64,000 nucleotides of DNA from Schaedlerella glycyrrhizinilytica_A (GCF_042852765.1 NZ_AP031414.1), one strand, 5' to 3'; positions 50,820-59,866 are shown, counted from the first letter of the stretch. Made by a program: numbers and translations. The notes: generated by a model from the sequence alone, not told the origin.

Positions 50820-51728
50820 GTGATTATCAATACAAGGGAAGAAATTATAGAACTGACACAGGAATGGAAGGGAGAACGATTAGAAGATGGTCGACCGAAA
50901 GTTCCGGATGTATATTTAGATAAATTAAGAACAATGACATTGGAAGAAATCTGGCTTCCACTTTATGTAAAAGGATACCATTTTCAATATGAAGGTGGAA
51001 TGAAGCATTTACATAATGAGAAAAAATTAGTGGGAAGAGCAGTGACTTGTACTTTTATGCCGATTCGCCCGGATTTGGCAAATGTTGTACGAAATCAAGG
51101 AGAAAAAAAAGGCTGGGAAGGCTTTTTCAATCAATGGGTCGTAGATAATCTTGGAAACGGAGATGTTGTGGTTGCGGACATGTTTGATAAAGTCTATAAT
51201 GGTACTTTTGTAGGAGGAAATCTTACAACTGCGATTCGTGTAAAAACAGGAAATGGCGGTGCTGTAATCTGGGGCGGCATTCGAGATATTGAGCAGATGA
51301 AAAAGATTGATACACAAGTTTTTTATCGTGGGATCGATCCGACGCCGATTCGTGAATGTGTGTTGACAGATCTGAATGGCGCCTGTCGGATCGGCGGCGC
51401 AGTATGTCTTCCGGGAGATATTGTAATGGGAACGGAGAGCGGATTGCTTTTCATTCCAAGTCATTTAGTAGAAGATGTAATTAATAGTGCAGAAAAGACA
51501 CATGCAAAGGACATTTTTGGTTTTGAAATGTTAGAGAAAGGGATCTATACGACAGCGGCGATTGATAATTCAGTATGGAATCTGGAAATGATGGAGCGTC
51601 TGATTGATTTTGTAGAAAAAGACGATCGCTGTAAGAAATATAGAGGATTGGACTGGAGTTTGGAACTGGGGGCTGCAAAAGGCGATCCGAAATGTTTGGA
51701 AGAAGTGCTAAAAACATGTCTCGTATGA
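50820..51728 (+). CDS. RraA/HMG-aldolase-like protein
   Basis: 302 aa, starting with GTG at 50820 with AAGGAGG 8 bases upstream. The core (residues 80-210) is the RraA fold: LVGRAVTCTFMPIRPDL, LGNGDVVVADMFDK, AVIWGGIRDIEQM. The R-D pair that is catalytic in the pyruvate aldolases of this family is kept in GGIRDI, unlike in RNase-E-inhibiting RraA proteins. C-terminal ~90 residues are extra. I propose an aldolase splitting a 2-keto-3-deoxy acid to pyruvate and an aldehyde. Confidence 0.75.
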   Translation: MIINTREEIIELTQEWKGERLEDGRPKVPDVYLDKLRTMTLEEIWLPLYVKGYHFQYEGGMKHLHNEKKLVGRAVTCTFMPIRPDLANVVRNQGEKKGWEGFFNQWVVDNLGNGDVVVADMFDKVYNGTFVGGNLTTAIRVKTGNGGAVIWGGIRDIEQMKKIDTQVFYRGIDPTPIRECVLTDLNGACRIGGAVCLPGDIVMGTESGLLFIPSHLVEDVINSAEKTHAKDIFGFEMLEKGIYTTAAIDNSVWNLEMMERLIDFVEKDDRCKKYRGLDWSLELGAAKGDPKCLEEVLKTCLV

Positions 51729-51761
51729 GTCTGTTTTAATTAAAAAGAAATGGGGATGGAA

Positions 51762-52442
51762 ATGAAAAGATCAGAAATTAATCGATGCATTAAGGAAATG
51801 GAAGAGCTGGTCAGAAAAAATGGATTTTGGCTTCCACCTTTTTGCAATTTTACTCCGGAGGAATGGAAGACCAAAGGTCATGAGTATGACGAAATAAGAG
51901 ATAATATGCTGGGGTGGGATATTACGGACTATGGCTTGGGTAATTGGGAAAAGGTAGGTTTTGCATTGATTACATTGCGTAATGGAAACCAGAATAATCC
52001 CAAATATTCTAAAGTGTATGCAGAAAAATTATTAATGTTAAAAGAAGGACAGCATTCGCCGATGCATTTTCATTGGAAAAAGTCAGAAGATATAATTAAT
52101 CGAGGCGGAGGCACACTGATCATCCATGTATATAATGATGACGGAAAAGAACAGTTGGCAGATACGGATGTTTTGGTAAATGCTGATGGAAGAAGCTATT
52201 TGGTACCTGCCGGAACCGGTGTGGAACTGAAACCGGGAGAAAGTATTACATTGTGGCCTCATCAGTTTCATGATTTTGATGTGAAACCCGGGACAGGAGA
52301 TGTTTTGATCGGAGAAGTATCTATGTGTAATGACGACAACACGGATAATTGTTTTCAGCCACCGGTAGGGCGTTTTCCGAAGATTGAAGAAGATGAAGCG
52401 CCATATCGTTTGCTGTGCAATGAGTATCCTACGGCGGGATAA
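51762..52442 (+). CDS. D-lyxose/D-mannose isomerase-family protein
   Basis: 226 aa cupin-fold sugar isomerase. Metal-binding residues in HSPMHFHWKKSEDIINRGGG and WPHQFHDF are those of the E. coli sugar isomerase/D-lyxose ketol-isomerase family. ATG 51762 chosen, ATG 51750 also possible. Last gene of the locus; a strong terminator follows. It may isomerise the sugar between aldo and keto forms before or beside the main pathway. Confidence 0.82.
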   Translation: MKRSEINRCIKEMEELVRKNGFWLPPFCNFTPEEWKTKGHEYDEIRDNMLGWDITDYGLGNWEKVGFALITLRNGNQNNPKYSKVYAEKLLMLKEGQHSPMHFHWKKSEDIINRGGGTLIIHVYNDDGKEQLADTDVLVNADGRSYLVPAGTGVELKPGESITLWPHQFHDFDVKPGTGDVLIGEVSMCNDDNTDNCFQPPVGRFPKIEEDEAPYRLLCNEYPTAG

Positions 52443-52454
52443 AAACTATTTCGG

Positions 52455-52503
52455 AGCATCAGACCGTAACGGATTCAGTTACGGTCTGATGCTTTGATTT
52501 TTG
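52455..52503 (+). terminator. Terminator closing the carbohydrate operon
   Basis: AGCATCAGACCGTAAC pairs perfectly with GTTACGGTCTGATGCT (16 bp, 7-base loop), followed by TTGATTTTT. Confidence 0.9.
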
Positions 52504-52540
52504 TCAAAGAAAAGAAAATTAAGGAAGAGACTGAATGGAT

Positions 52541-53137
52541 CTACATATTTTTATAAACCTCTTTCAACATCGAAAGAATCTGCTGCTCTGAAAAACGGCT
52601 GCTGTCGATGCAAAGGTCATACCCCTGCATATCCAGCCATTTCCGGTCGGTAAAATATTCATAGTAGCTACGGCGTTCTTTATCCAATTTCTTAACAAGT
52701 CCGGCGGCATCTTTTTCAGAAATATCCAAGCGTCCGGCAACGGTTTGGACACGGGATTCGAAAGGTGCATGGATAAAAATACTGCTGCAGTTTTCTTTCA
52801 GGATCGTATTAGCGCATCGTCCGATGATGATACAGTCTTCCTTTTCCGCAATGGAACGGATGATCTCGCATTCAGATTGGAAGAGCATATCGTTCATTGG
52901 ATAGAAGCGGTACTGAGGAGCCATTTGGATCGGGTCTTCTAATGGGTAACGCCACTGACTTGCGCGTTTTTCATCGACTTTGAGAAGTTCTTCGTATGGA
53001 ATTCCCTCTTTTTCACTTGCAATCTGGATCAGTTCCCTGTCATAATAGTGGATTCCCAGTTCTTTCGCGAGCGCTTTTCCGAGTTTTCGTCCGTTGCTTC
53101 CATACATCCGATTGATTGTGATAATTCGATTTGCCAT
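52541..53137 (-). CDS. Cytidylate-kinase-like protein
   Basis: 198 aa from ATG 53137 (AAGGAG 8 bases upstream). The start ITINRMYGSNGRKLGKALAKELGIHYYDRELI is the 'cytidylate kinase-like' P-loop group, with G-S-N-G-R-K in place of G-x-G-K-S/T; CIIIGRCANTIL and a Lid region with Arg residues follow. Common in Clostridia; CMP kinase activity is not proven for this group and a signalling or other nucleotide role is possible. Minus strand, single gene. Confidence 0.8.
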   Translation of the reverse strand: MANRIITINRMYGSNGRKLGKALAKELGIHYYDRELIQIASEKEGIPYEELLKVDEKRASQWRYPLEDPIQMAPQYRFYPMNDMLFQSECEIIRSIAEKEDCIIIGRCANTILKENCSSIFIHAPFESRVQTVAGRLDISEKDAAGLVKKLDKERRSYYEYFTDRKWLDMQGYDLCIDSSRFSEQQILSMLKEVYKNM

Positions 53138-53287
53138 AATGATCGCTCCTTCCATTGGTGTATTGATTTAGTTCTATTATAACAAAATAATCTGAAAATT
53201 TCTATCTGTACCAGAAAAAATAATACAAAAAGAATGTGTGAGATATAGCTCTTTTTTGTATTAAAGTGAAAAAGTGAAGATTAAAAC

Positions 53288-53316
53288 TTGCACAATGTTT
53301 TTTTTGCGATTATAAT
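53288..53316 (+). promoter_or_regulatory. Promoter of ddh
   Basis: TTGCAC, 17-base spacer, perfect TATAAT at 53311-53316. The leader has a CTGGCTG/CAGCCGG hairpin that excludes a TGTAAAA/TTTTACA pairing; no T-run follows. Confidence 0.7.
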
Positions 53317-53380
53317 AAAGGCTGGCTGTAAAAAGGCAGCCGGTTTTACAAAAAATTCAAGGAGAAAGAGGTAGCAGCGT

Positions 53381-54364
53381 ATGATTAAAATCGGTATTTT
53401 TGGCTATGGAAATCTGGGACGCGGTGTGGAATGTGCGATCAAGCAGAATGATGATCTTGAATTAGCAGCCGTGTTTACCCGTCGGGATCCGGAAACAGTG
53501 ACAATTTTAACAGAGACAGCAGAAGTGTGCCGGGCGGAAGATGTGGAATCCTGGAAAGATAAAATTGATGTTATGATTCTCTGCGGAGGAAGCGCGACGG
53601 ATCTCCCGGTGCAGTCTCCAAAGCTGGCAGAGATGTTTCATATTGTAGATAGTTTTGATACACACGCAAAGATCCCGGAGCATTTTGCAAATGTGGATGC
53701 AGCGGCGAAAAAAGGCGGAAAGGTCGGCATTATTTCTGTGGGCTGGGATCCGGGAATGTTTTCACTGAACCGTTTGTATGCAAGTGCGGTACTTCCGGAC
53801 GGAAAGGATTATACATTCTGGGGAAAAGGCGTCAGCCAGGGACATTCCGATGCGGTACGGCGGATTACAGGTGTAAAAGATGCAAAACAGTATACCATTC
53901 CGGTGGAGGCTGCTCTTGATGCAGTGCGCGGCGGTGAGAATCCGGAACTCTCTACACGCGAAAAACATACAAGAGAGTGCTTCGTCGTATTAGAGGACGG
54001 AGCAGATGCGGCAAAAGTGGAAGAAGAGATCAAGACGATGCCGAATTATTTTGCGGATTATGACACAACCGTTCACTTTATCAGCGAAGAGGAACTGAAA
54101 CGCGATCACAGTGGAATCCCGCACGGCGGATTTGTTCTGCGAAGCGGAAAAACAGGCTGGGAAAAAGAAAATAATCATCTGATCGAGTATCGTCTGAAGC
54201 TGGATTCCAATCCGGAATTTACATCCAGCGTACTGGCGGCATATGCGAGAGCTGCTTATCGATTGGGAGAAGAAGGACAGAGCGGATGCAAGACAGTATT
54301 TGACATTGCACCGGCATACTTAAGTGCAAAAGACGGAGCAGAACTTCGAGCTTCTATGTTGTAA
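53381..54364 (+). CDS. ddh: meso-Diaminopimelate dehydrogenase
   Basis: Makes meso-DAP from tetrahydrodipicolinate in one step for lysine and peptidoglycan. 327 aa: Rossmann start IGIFGYGNLGRGVE, FTRRDPE, the catalytic/dinucleotide contact DSFDTHAKIPEHF, GWDPGMFSLNRL and FWGKGVSQGHSDAVRRI are all typical. The active-site Trp/His pattern (QGHSDAVR) is intact. Own promoter. A cupin gene follows. Confidence 0.95.
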   Translation: MIKIGIFGYGNLGRGVECAIKQNDDLELAAVFTRRDPETVTILTETAEVCRAEDVESWKDKIDVMILCGGSATDLPVQSPKLAEMFHIVDSFDTHAKIPEHFANVDAAAKKGGKVGIISVGWDPGMFSLNRLYASAVLPDGKDYTFWGKGVSQGHSDAVRRITGVKDAKQYTIPVEAALDAVRGGENPELSTREKHTRECFVVLEDGADAAKVEEEIKTMPNYFADYDTTVHFISEEELKRDHSGIPHGGFVLRSGKTGWEKENNHLIEYRLKLDSNPEFTSSVLAAYARAAYRLGEEGQSGCKTVFDIAPAYLSAKDGAELRASML

Positions 54365-54405
54365 ATAAAGACAGAAAAGGCGACAGATGAAAGGAGAGAT
54401 AGGAT

Positions 54406-54732
54406 ATGACAACGAGACGTGTGGAGAACATGGCCGGCGGTGAGGGACATGTGATCATAAAAGAGATTTTGGATGAAAAAGCATTGAACGGAAAATGCGG
54501 ATTATATGCAGAGGTAACGTTGGAGCATGGCTGTTCACTTGGTTACCATGAACATCACAATGAGAGTGAAACATATTATATCCTTTCAGGAGAGGGTGAA
54601 TACAATGACAATGGCAATCTGCGTCCGGTAAAAGCCGGAGATGTCACATTTACGCCTGACGGATGCGGACATGGACTTCGCAATACCGGTTTGGAAGATC
54701 TGGTCTTTATGGCGCTGATCATTTTTGATTAA
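54406..54732 (+). CDS. Cupin-domain protein
   Basis: 108 aa single-domain cupin. Motif 1 GYHEHHNESETYYILSGEGEY carries the H-x-H-x(n)-E metal triad; motif 2 ends PDGCGHGLRN with the fourth His. Small metal-binding protein; substrate unknown. Co-directional with ddh (41-base gap) and ends before a large terminator. Confidence 0.85.
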   Translation: MTTRRVENMAGGEGHVIIKEILDEKALNGKCGLYAEVTLEHGCSLGYHEHHNESETYYILSGEGEYNDNGNLRPVKAGDVTFTPDGCGHGLRNTGLEDLVFMALIIFD

Positions 54733-54737
54733 GAGTA

Positions 54738-54794
54738 TAATTAAGAAAAGGGTCGCATACGGAGAATATCCATATGCGACTCTTTTCTTAATTA
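54738..54794. terminator. Bidirectional terminator
   Basis: TAATTAAGAAAAG pairs with CTTTTCTTAATTA, with an inner TCGCATA/TATGCGA stem. It spans the stop codon of the minus-strand gene at 54792 and serves both convergent genes. Confidence 0.85.
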
Positions 54795-55694
54795 CAATGA
54801 TAAACTGTATTTTCGGAATAGGCAGGAAATTACGCCTGCCAGACATAAACCAAACAATGCGTTGTGCATGGAACCAAATACATCGAGCGCGCCTTTCAAT
54901 CCGATCAAAATATTGTGGATCTCGGGAATCCATTCATTGACGAGAAAAGAAGCGTAGGAACAAATATAGATAAAGATAAAAGAGAACAGTCCGCGACCGA
55001 CGTCTTCTTTGTAAGTTCCGTATGAATCTCTTACCCGGACACGGGTCATTGTCCAAAGCATGGAACAGAGTTCATAGAGGATAAAAAACGCGGCGACCGC
55101 AATGTAGGACGCGAGGCGGATCGTATAATTGTTGCTGCTGATCTCTTGTTTTAAATCTCCGTAGGGAGCGCTGCCGCGCAAAAATGTGTACGCCATCAAT
55201 CCAATGATCGCCAGGATCAGTAATGCCGAAAGATTGCGGACGATCGTCTGTACGATCCGGAGGAGGGTGTTTCCGCCTTTCTGGATCGGAGCGGCAAGCC
55301 GGGTCGGGCGATAGCTTCTGCGGCGTTTTTTTCTCCGGCGTGTTCCGGAGACAGCGCGGGAAGAAGAATCACGGTATTTGCGGCTTCGACGGTTATCGTA
55401 ATCATCGTCACCATCGTCATAATCATCTTCGTATTCGTCATCATATTTGCCATTATAAGGAGCATCGTATTCATCGTCGTAGTCCTCATCATAACAATCT
55501 TCGTATGCATCGTCGTATTCTTCCTCATAACGATCATCATCGTACGCATCTTCAAAGTCATCTGCATAGTATGGCGTGACAGAATCGGTATTGAGATCTA
55601 CATTGGATGTATTATAGTGAAATGGAATTTCTTCCTCATATGTAACTTCAAAATCATCGTCAAAATACTGTGTGTTCTTTTTGTGAGATGGCAT
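54792..55694 (-). CDS. Membrane protein with acidic Tyr/Asp-rich N-terminus
   Basis: 300 aa from ATG 55694 (AAGGGGAG upstream). Residues about 10-105 are dominated by Asp, Glu and Tyr in a repetitive pattern (DDD, YDDAYED, EYDD); residues about 105-135 are Arg/Lys-rich (SRKYRDS...RRRKKRRRSYRP); then four hydrophobic segments at about 150-290. The acid-then-base arrangement before the membrane is unusual. No family recognised. It is alone on its strand. Confidence 0.7.
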   Translation of the reverse strand: MPSHKKNTQYFDDDFEVTYEEEIPFHYNTSNVDLNTDSVTPYYADDFEDAYDDDRYEEEYDDAYEDCYDEDYDDEYDAPYNGKYDDEYEDDYDDGDDDYDNRRSRKYRDSSSRAVSGTRRRKKRRRSYRPTRLAAPIQKGGNTLLRIVQTIVRNLSALLILAIIGLMAYTFLRGSAPYGDLKQEISSNNYTIRLASYIAVAAFFILYELCSMLWTMTRVRVRDSYGTYKEDVGRGLFSFIFIYICSYASFLVNEWIPEIHNILIGLKGALDVFGSMHNALFGLCLAGVISCLFRKYSLSL

Positions 55695-55899
55695 CAAAAC
55701 TCCCCTTTCTAACTACCGGATGTCAATTTTACATCTGCTCTATCTTATTACCTTTTGAAGAGAAACTCAAGTATTCCGGTAAAAAATTCATAAAGTTCTA
55801 AGAAAGGAGTGCCTTTTAGGCAAAAAAATGGTACAATATGCCCGTATGTTTTTTGAAAACAGGATCTATAAATCGGAAACAGATAAAAGGAACGAGCGT

Positions 55900-57717
55900 A
55901 TGAATATACTAAATATTGAACATATCAGCAAAAATTTCGGGGAGAAGCTGATTTTTGACGATGTTTCTTATGGTATCCATGAGGGCGACAAGATCGGGAT
56001 CGTCGGAATCAACGGAACCGGAAAAACAACATTTTTAAAGATGATCGCAGGTCTGGAAGAGCCGGACAACGGGCAGATCATCCGCCAGAACGGGCTTCGC
56101 ATTACGTATCTTCCGCAGAATCCGGAGTTTCCGGAGGGGGCAAATGTACTGGATTATGTTGCGGATGGGAAGTGGGAGCAGGACTGGAACACGGAGAGTG
56201 AAGCGAAAACCGTGCTCACGAGACTTGGCATCACCGAATATATGGCGAAGATCGAGACGTTGTCCGGCGGACAGAAAAAACGGGTCGCGCTGGCAAGGAC
56301 TTTGGTGAATCCGGCAGATGTACTCGTGCTGGATGAGCCGACGAACCACATAGACAATGAGATGGCAATGTGGCTGGAAGAGTATTTGAACCGGTTTAAA
56401 GGTGTGCTGATCATGGTTACGCACGACCGTTATTTCCTGGATCGGGTGACGAATAAGATACTGGAGATCGATCATGGAAAAGTGTATGGCTATGCGGAAA
56501 ATTATTCCGGATTTCTGGAGTTGAAAGCGCAGCGGGAAGAGATGGAACTCGCGTCGGAGAGAAAACGGCAGAGCGTGCTCCGAATGGAACTGGAGTGGGC
56601 GAAGCGGGGATGTCGGGCAAGAAGTACAAAGCAGCGGGCACGTCTGGAGCGTCTGGAGGCGCTGAAAAACGGAAAAGCGCCGACGCAGGAGAAGCAGGTG
56701 GAGCTGGACTCGATCGGTATCCGTATGGGGAAAAAGACGATCGAGCTGCATCATATTTCCAAGAGTTACGGTGAGAAGAAGCTGATCGACGATTTTGATT
56801 ATATCGTGCTGAAAAATCAGAGGCTCGGGATCATCGGACCGAACGGATGCGGCAAATCCACATTGATGAAGATCATTACCGGAAAGATCGAGCCGGATCA
56901 TGGAGACGTGGAAATCGGAGATACGATACAGATCGGATATTTTGCGCAGGAAGCGGAGGCGATGGATCCAAAGCAGCGGGTCATCGATTATATGAAAGAT
57001 ACGGCGGAATATGTGCCGACGAAAGACGGACGGATCACAGTGTCACAGATGCTGGAGCGTTTTTTGTTTGATCCGGTAATGCAGTATACGCCGATCGGGA
57101 AACTTTCCGGAGGAGAAAAGCGTCGGTTGTATTTGCTGAAAGTATTGATGGAAGCGCCAAATGTCCTGATACTGGATGAGCCGACCAATGATCTGGATAT
57201 CCCGACGCTTACGATCCTGGAGGATTATCTGGATTCTTTTTCGGGGATTGTGATCACGGTGTCGCATGACCGCTATTTTCTGGACAATGTTGTGGACCGG
57301 ATCTTCGCGTTTGAGGGAGACGGAATTTTAAAACAGTATGAGGGCGGGTATACCGACTATCTGGAAGCTGTGTCAAGACAGCATCCGGATCAGGAAAGCG
57401 CGGGAGCGAAGCCGGGCGCAGACACGAAAAACGGGGAAAAGGCATCGGCAAAAGACTGGAAACAAAATCAGCCGGCGAAAGTGAAATTTTCGTACAAAGA
57501 ACAGCGGGAGTTTGAGTCGATCGACGGAGAGATTGCAGAATTGGAAGAAATGATCGGCTCTTTGGAGCGGGAAATTTTGGCAAATGCAACCAATTCAGTA
57601 AAATTATCGGAGCTGATGACACAAAAAGAGCAGGCGGAAACGAAGTTGGAAGAGAAGATGGACCGGTGGGTTTATCTCAATGATCTGGCAGAACAGATGG
57701 GAATGAAGACAACATAA
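55900..57717 (+). CDS. ABC-F ATPase (Uup/YfmR type)
   Basis: 605 aa soluble twin-ABC protein without membrane segments. ABC1: GINGTGKTT, LSGGQKKRVALART, LVLDEPTNH; linker with Arg/Lys-rich P-site tether (residues about 220-275, KRGCRARSTKQRARLERLEAL); ABC2: GPNGCGKST, LSGGEKRRLYLL, LILDEPTNDLD; C-terminal coiled coil (about 535-600) as in Uup/YfmR. Such proteins act at the ribosome, for instance on stalled peptidyl-transfer. ATG 55900 has AAAGGAA 7-8 bases upstream. Confidence 0.9.
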   Translation: MNILNIEHISKNFGEKLIFDDVSYGIHEGDKIGIVGINGTGKTTFLKMIAGLEEPDNGQIIRQNGLRITYLPQNPEFPEGANVLDYVADGKWEQDWNTESEAKTVLTRLGITEYMAKIETLSGGQKKRVALARTLVNPADVLVLDEPTNHIDNEMAMWLEEYLNRFKGVLIMVTHDRYFLDRVTNKILEIDHGKVYGYAENYSGFLELKAQREEMELASERKRQSVLRMELEWAKRGCRARSTKQRARLERLEALKNGKAPTQEKQVELDSIGIRMGKKTIELHHISKSYGEKKLIDDFDYIVLKNQRLGIIGPNGCGKSTLMKIITGKIEPDHGDVEIGDTIQIGYFAQEAEAMDPKQRVIDYMKDTAEYVPTKDGRITVSQMLERFLFDPVMQYTPIGKLSGGEKRRLYLLKVLMEAPNVLILDEPTNDLDIPTLTILEDYLDSFSGIVITVSHDRYFLDNVVDRIFAFEGDGILKQYEGGYTDYLEAVSRQHPDQESAGAKPGADTKNGEKASAKDWKQNQPAKVKFSYKEQREFESIDGEIAELEEMIGSLEREILANATNSVKLSELMTQKEQAETKLEEKMDRWVYLNDLAEQMGMKTT

Positions 57718-57838
57718 TTACATATGCTTGCACGAAATGTTTATATACTTTTTTTTAGGGATCACCTATAATGGGGGCAAATGAAACAGAGAAATTCAAA
57801 GGAGTATCAGTCCCCCAGAGGCAAAAGGAGGAAGAATC

Positions 57839-58765
57839 ATGCAGAAACCAGTGCTGGTTATTATGGCCGCGGGAATGGGAAGCCGCTACGGCGGACTCAA
57901 ACAGATCGATCCGGTGGATCAGGACGGTCACATTATTATGGACTTTTCGATTTATGACGCGAAGAGAGCCGGATTTGAGAAAGTGGTATTTATCATCAAA
58001 AAAGCGATTGAAAAAGAATTCAAAGAGAGTATCGGGAACAGAGTCAGTCAGTATATGGACGTATCTTATGTATATCAGGAACTGGATACACTTCCGGACG
58101 GATTTGAAGTACCCAAGGGAAGAGAAAAGCCGTTTGGCACCGGACATGCGATCCTGAGTTGTAAAGGAATCGTAGACGGACCGTTTGCGGTAGTGAACGC
58201 CGATGATTATTACGGAGTGCATGCATTCCGGACGATGTACGACTATCTGTCAACACATGCGGACGACGACAAATACCGTTATGCGATGGTCGGCTATATT
58301 CTGGAAAATACACTGACGGAGAACGGATATGTATCCAGAGGGATCTGTGAGACGGATGCGGACGGATATTTAAGCGGGATCACAGAGCGTACTCACATCG
58401 AAAAACGTGATGGAGGCATTGCGTTTACCGAAGATGACGGCGCAAACTGGACGCCGATTTCCGGACAGAGTATCGCTTCGATGAATATGTTTGGATTCAC
58501 GGCAAGCATGCTCAAGGAACTGGAAAGCCGTTTCCCGGCATTTTTGGGAAAAGGGCTGAAAGAGAATCCGATGAAATGCGAGTATTTCCTGCCGTCCGTG
58601 GTGGGCGAGCTGATCGCGGAAGAAAAAGCGACGGTGAAAGTGCTGAAATCAACCGACCGCTGGTATGGGATTACTTATAAAGAGGATAAGGAAATGGTTG
58701 TGGAAGCGATCCGGAAGCTGAAAGACGAGGGCGTTTATCCACAGCACCTCTGGAAAGCGGAATAA
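57839..58765 (+). CDS. Sugar-phosphate nucleotidyltransferase-like protein
   Basis: 308 aa. N-terminal nucleotide motif MAAGMGSRYGGLKQIDPVD and the Asp in AVVNADDYYG identify an NTP-transferase fold. An N-terminal G-x-G-x-R/S-x-x-x and GTGHAILSC stretch suggest pairing of a nucleotide with a sugar 1-phosphate. galE follows 84 bases downstream, so it may supply or use a UDP-sugar, but the donor and acceptor are not clear. TATAAT at 57767-57772 is a possible -10. Confidence 0.8.
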   Translation: MQKPVLVIMAAGMGSRYGGLKQIDPVDQDGHIIMDFSIYDAKRAGFEKVVFIIKKAIEKEFKESIGNRVSQYMDVSYVYQELDTLPDGFEVPKGREKPFGTGHAILSCKGIVDGPFAVVNADDYYGVHAFRTMYDYLSTHADDDKYRYAMVGYILENTLTENGYVSRGICETDADGYLSGITERTHIEKRDGGIAFTEDDGANWTPISGQSIASMNMFGFTASMLKELESRFPAFLGKGLKENPMKCEYFLPSVVGELIAEEKATVKVLKSTDRWYGITYKEDKEMVVEAIRKLKDEGVYPQHLWKAE

Positions 58766-58849
58766 AGAGAAAAATGAAAGAAACCGGGCAAACAAGGAAA
58801 AGAAAAGCGGGCAAAAGAACGCAGTAAAAGCAGTGAGGAGGAAAAGAAC

Positions 58850-59866
58850 ATGGCAATTTTAGTAGCTGGCGGAGCAGGCTATATCGGAAGTCATACTTGT
58901 GTGGAACTGTTGAACAGAGGATTTGAGGTTGTTGTAGTAGACAATCTCTACAATTCCAGTGAGGTAGCATTGGAGCGGGTACAGCAGATCACAGGAAAAA
59001 CATTGAAATTTTATAAAGGAGATCTTCTGAACCGAGAGGATCTGGAACCGATTTTTGAGAAAGAAGAGATCGAGGCGGTCATCAATTTTGCGGGACTCAA
59101 AGCGGTTGGAGAGTCTGTTGCAAAACCGTGGGAATATTATCACAACAATATTACAGGTACGTTGATCCTCTGCGATGTGATGCGCAAGCATGGCTGTAAG
59201 AACATGATCTTCAGTTCTTCCGCAACGGTATACGGAGATCCGGCGGAGATTCCGATCACCGAGAATTGTCCGAAAGGCGAGATCACCAATCCTTACGGAC
59301 AGACAAAGGGCATGCTGGAACAGATCCTGACCGATCTTCATGTCGGGGATCCGGAATGGAATATCATGCTTTTGAGATACTTTAATCCGATCGGCGCACA
59401 CGAGTCCGGTCTGATCGGAGAAGATCCGAAAGGGATTCCGAACAACCTGGTTCCGTACATTGCACAGGTTGCAGTCGGCAAGCTGAAATGTCTCGGCGTA
59501 TTCGGAGACGACTACGACACTCCGGACGGAACCGGTGTGAGAGATTACATCCATGTAGTAGATCTGGCTGTCGGACATGTGAAAGCGATCGAGAAAATGC
59601 GTACGAGCAAGGGTGTGCATATCTATAATCTCGGAACCGGCGTCGGATACAGCGTATTGGATGTCGTAAAGGCATATGAAAAAGCTTGTGGAAAAGAGAT
59701 CCCATATGAGATCAAAGCGCGCAGACCGGGCGATATTGCCACATGCTATTGCGATGCGACAAAGGCAAAAGAGGAACTCGGCTGGGGTGCCGAGAGAGGG
59801 ATCGAGGAGATGTGTGCGGATTCCTGGAGATGGCAGTCCAACAATCCGGACGGATACAGAAGCTGA
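58850..59866 (+). CDS. galE: UDP-glucose 4-epimerase
   Basis: Interconverts UDP-glucose and UDP-galactose. 338 aa extended SDR: NAD loop GGAGYIGSHTCVELL at residues 6-20, the catalytic S-S-(A/S)-T and Y-G-Q-T-K (residue Tyr near 149), and NPIGAHESGLIGEDPKGIPNNLVPYIAQVAVGK. Full length. Next to a nucleotidyltransferase gene. An IS30-family element is inserted 69 bases after its stop. Confidence 0.95.
   Translation: MAILVAGGAGYIGSHTCVELLNRGFEVVVVDNLYNSSEVALERVQQITGKTLKFYKGDLLNREDLEPIFEKEEIEAVINFAGLKAVGESVAKPWEYYHNNITGTLILCDVMRKHGCKNMIFSSSATVYGDPAEIPITENCPKGEITNPYGQTKGMLEQILTDLHVGDPEWNIMLLRYFNPIGAHESGLIGEDPKGIPNNLVPYIAQVAVGKLKCLGVFGDDYDTPDGTGVRDYIHVVDLAVGHVKAIEKMRTSKGVHIYNLGTGVGYSVLDVVKAYEKACGKEIPYEIKARRPGDIATCYCDATKAKEELGWGAERGIEEMCADSWRWQSNNPDGYRS

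Noticed and set aside
55217..55567. Met/Thr-rich minus-strand frame (116 aa) in the acidic region
   Set aside because: It is the Asp/Tyr codons of the 54792-55694 gene read in another frame.
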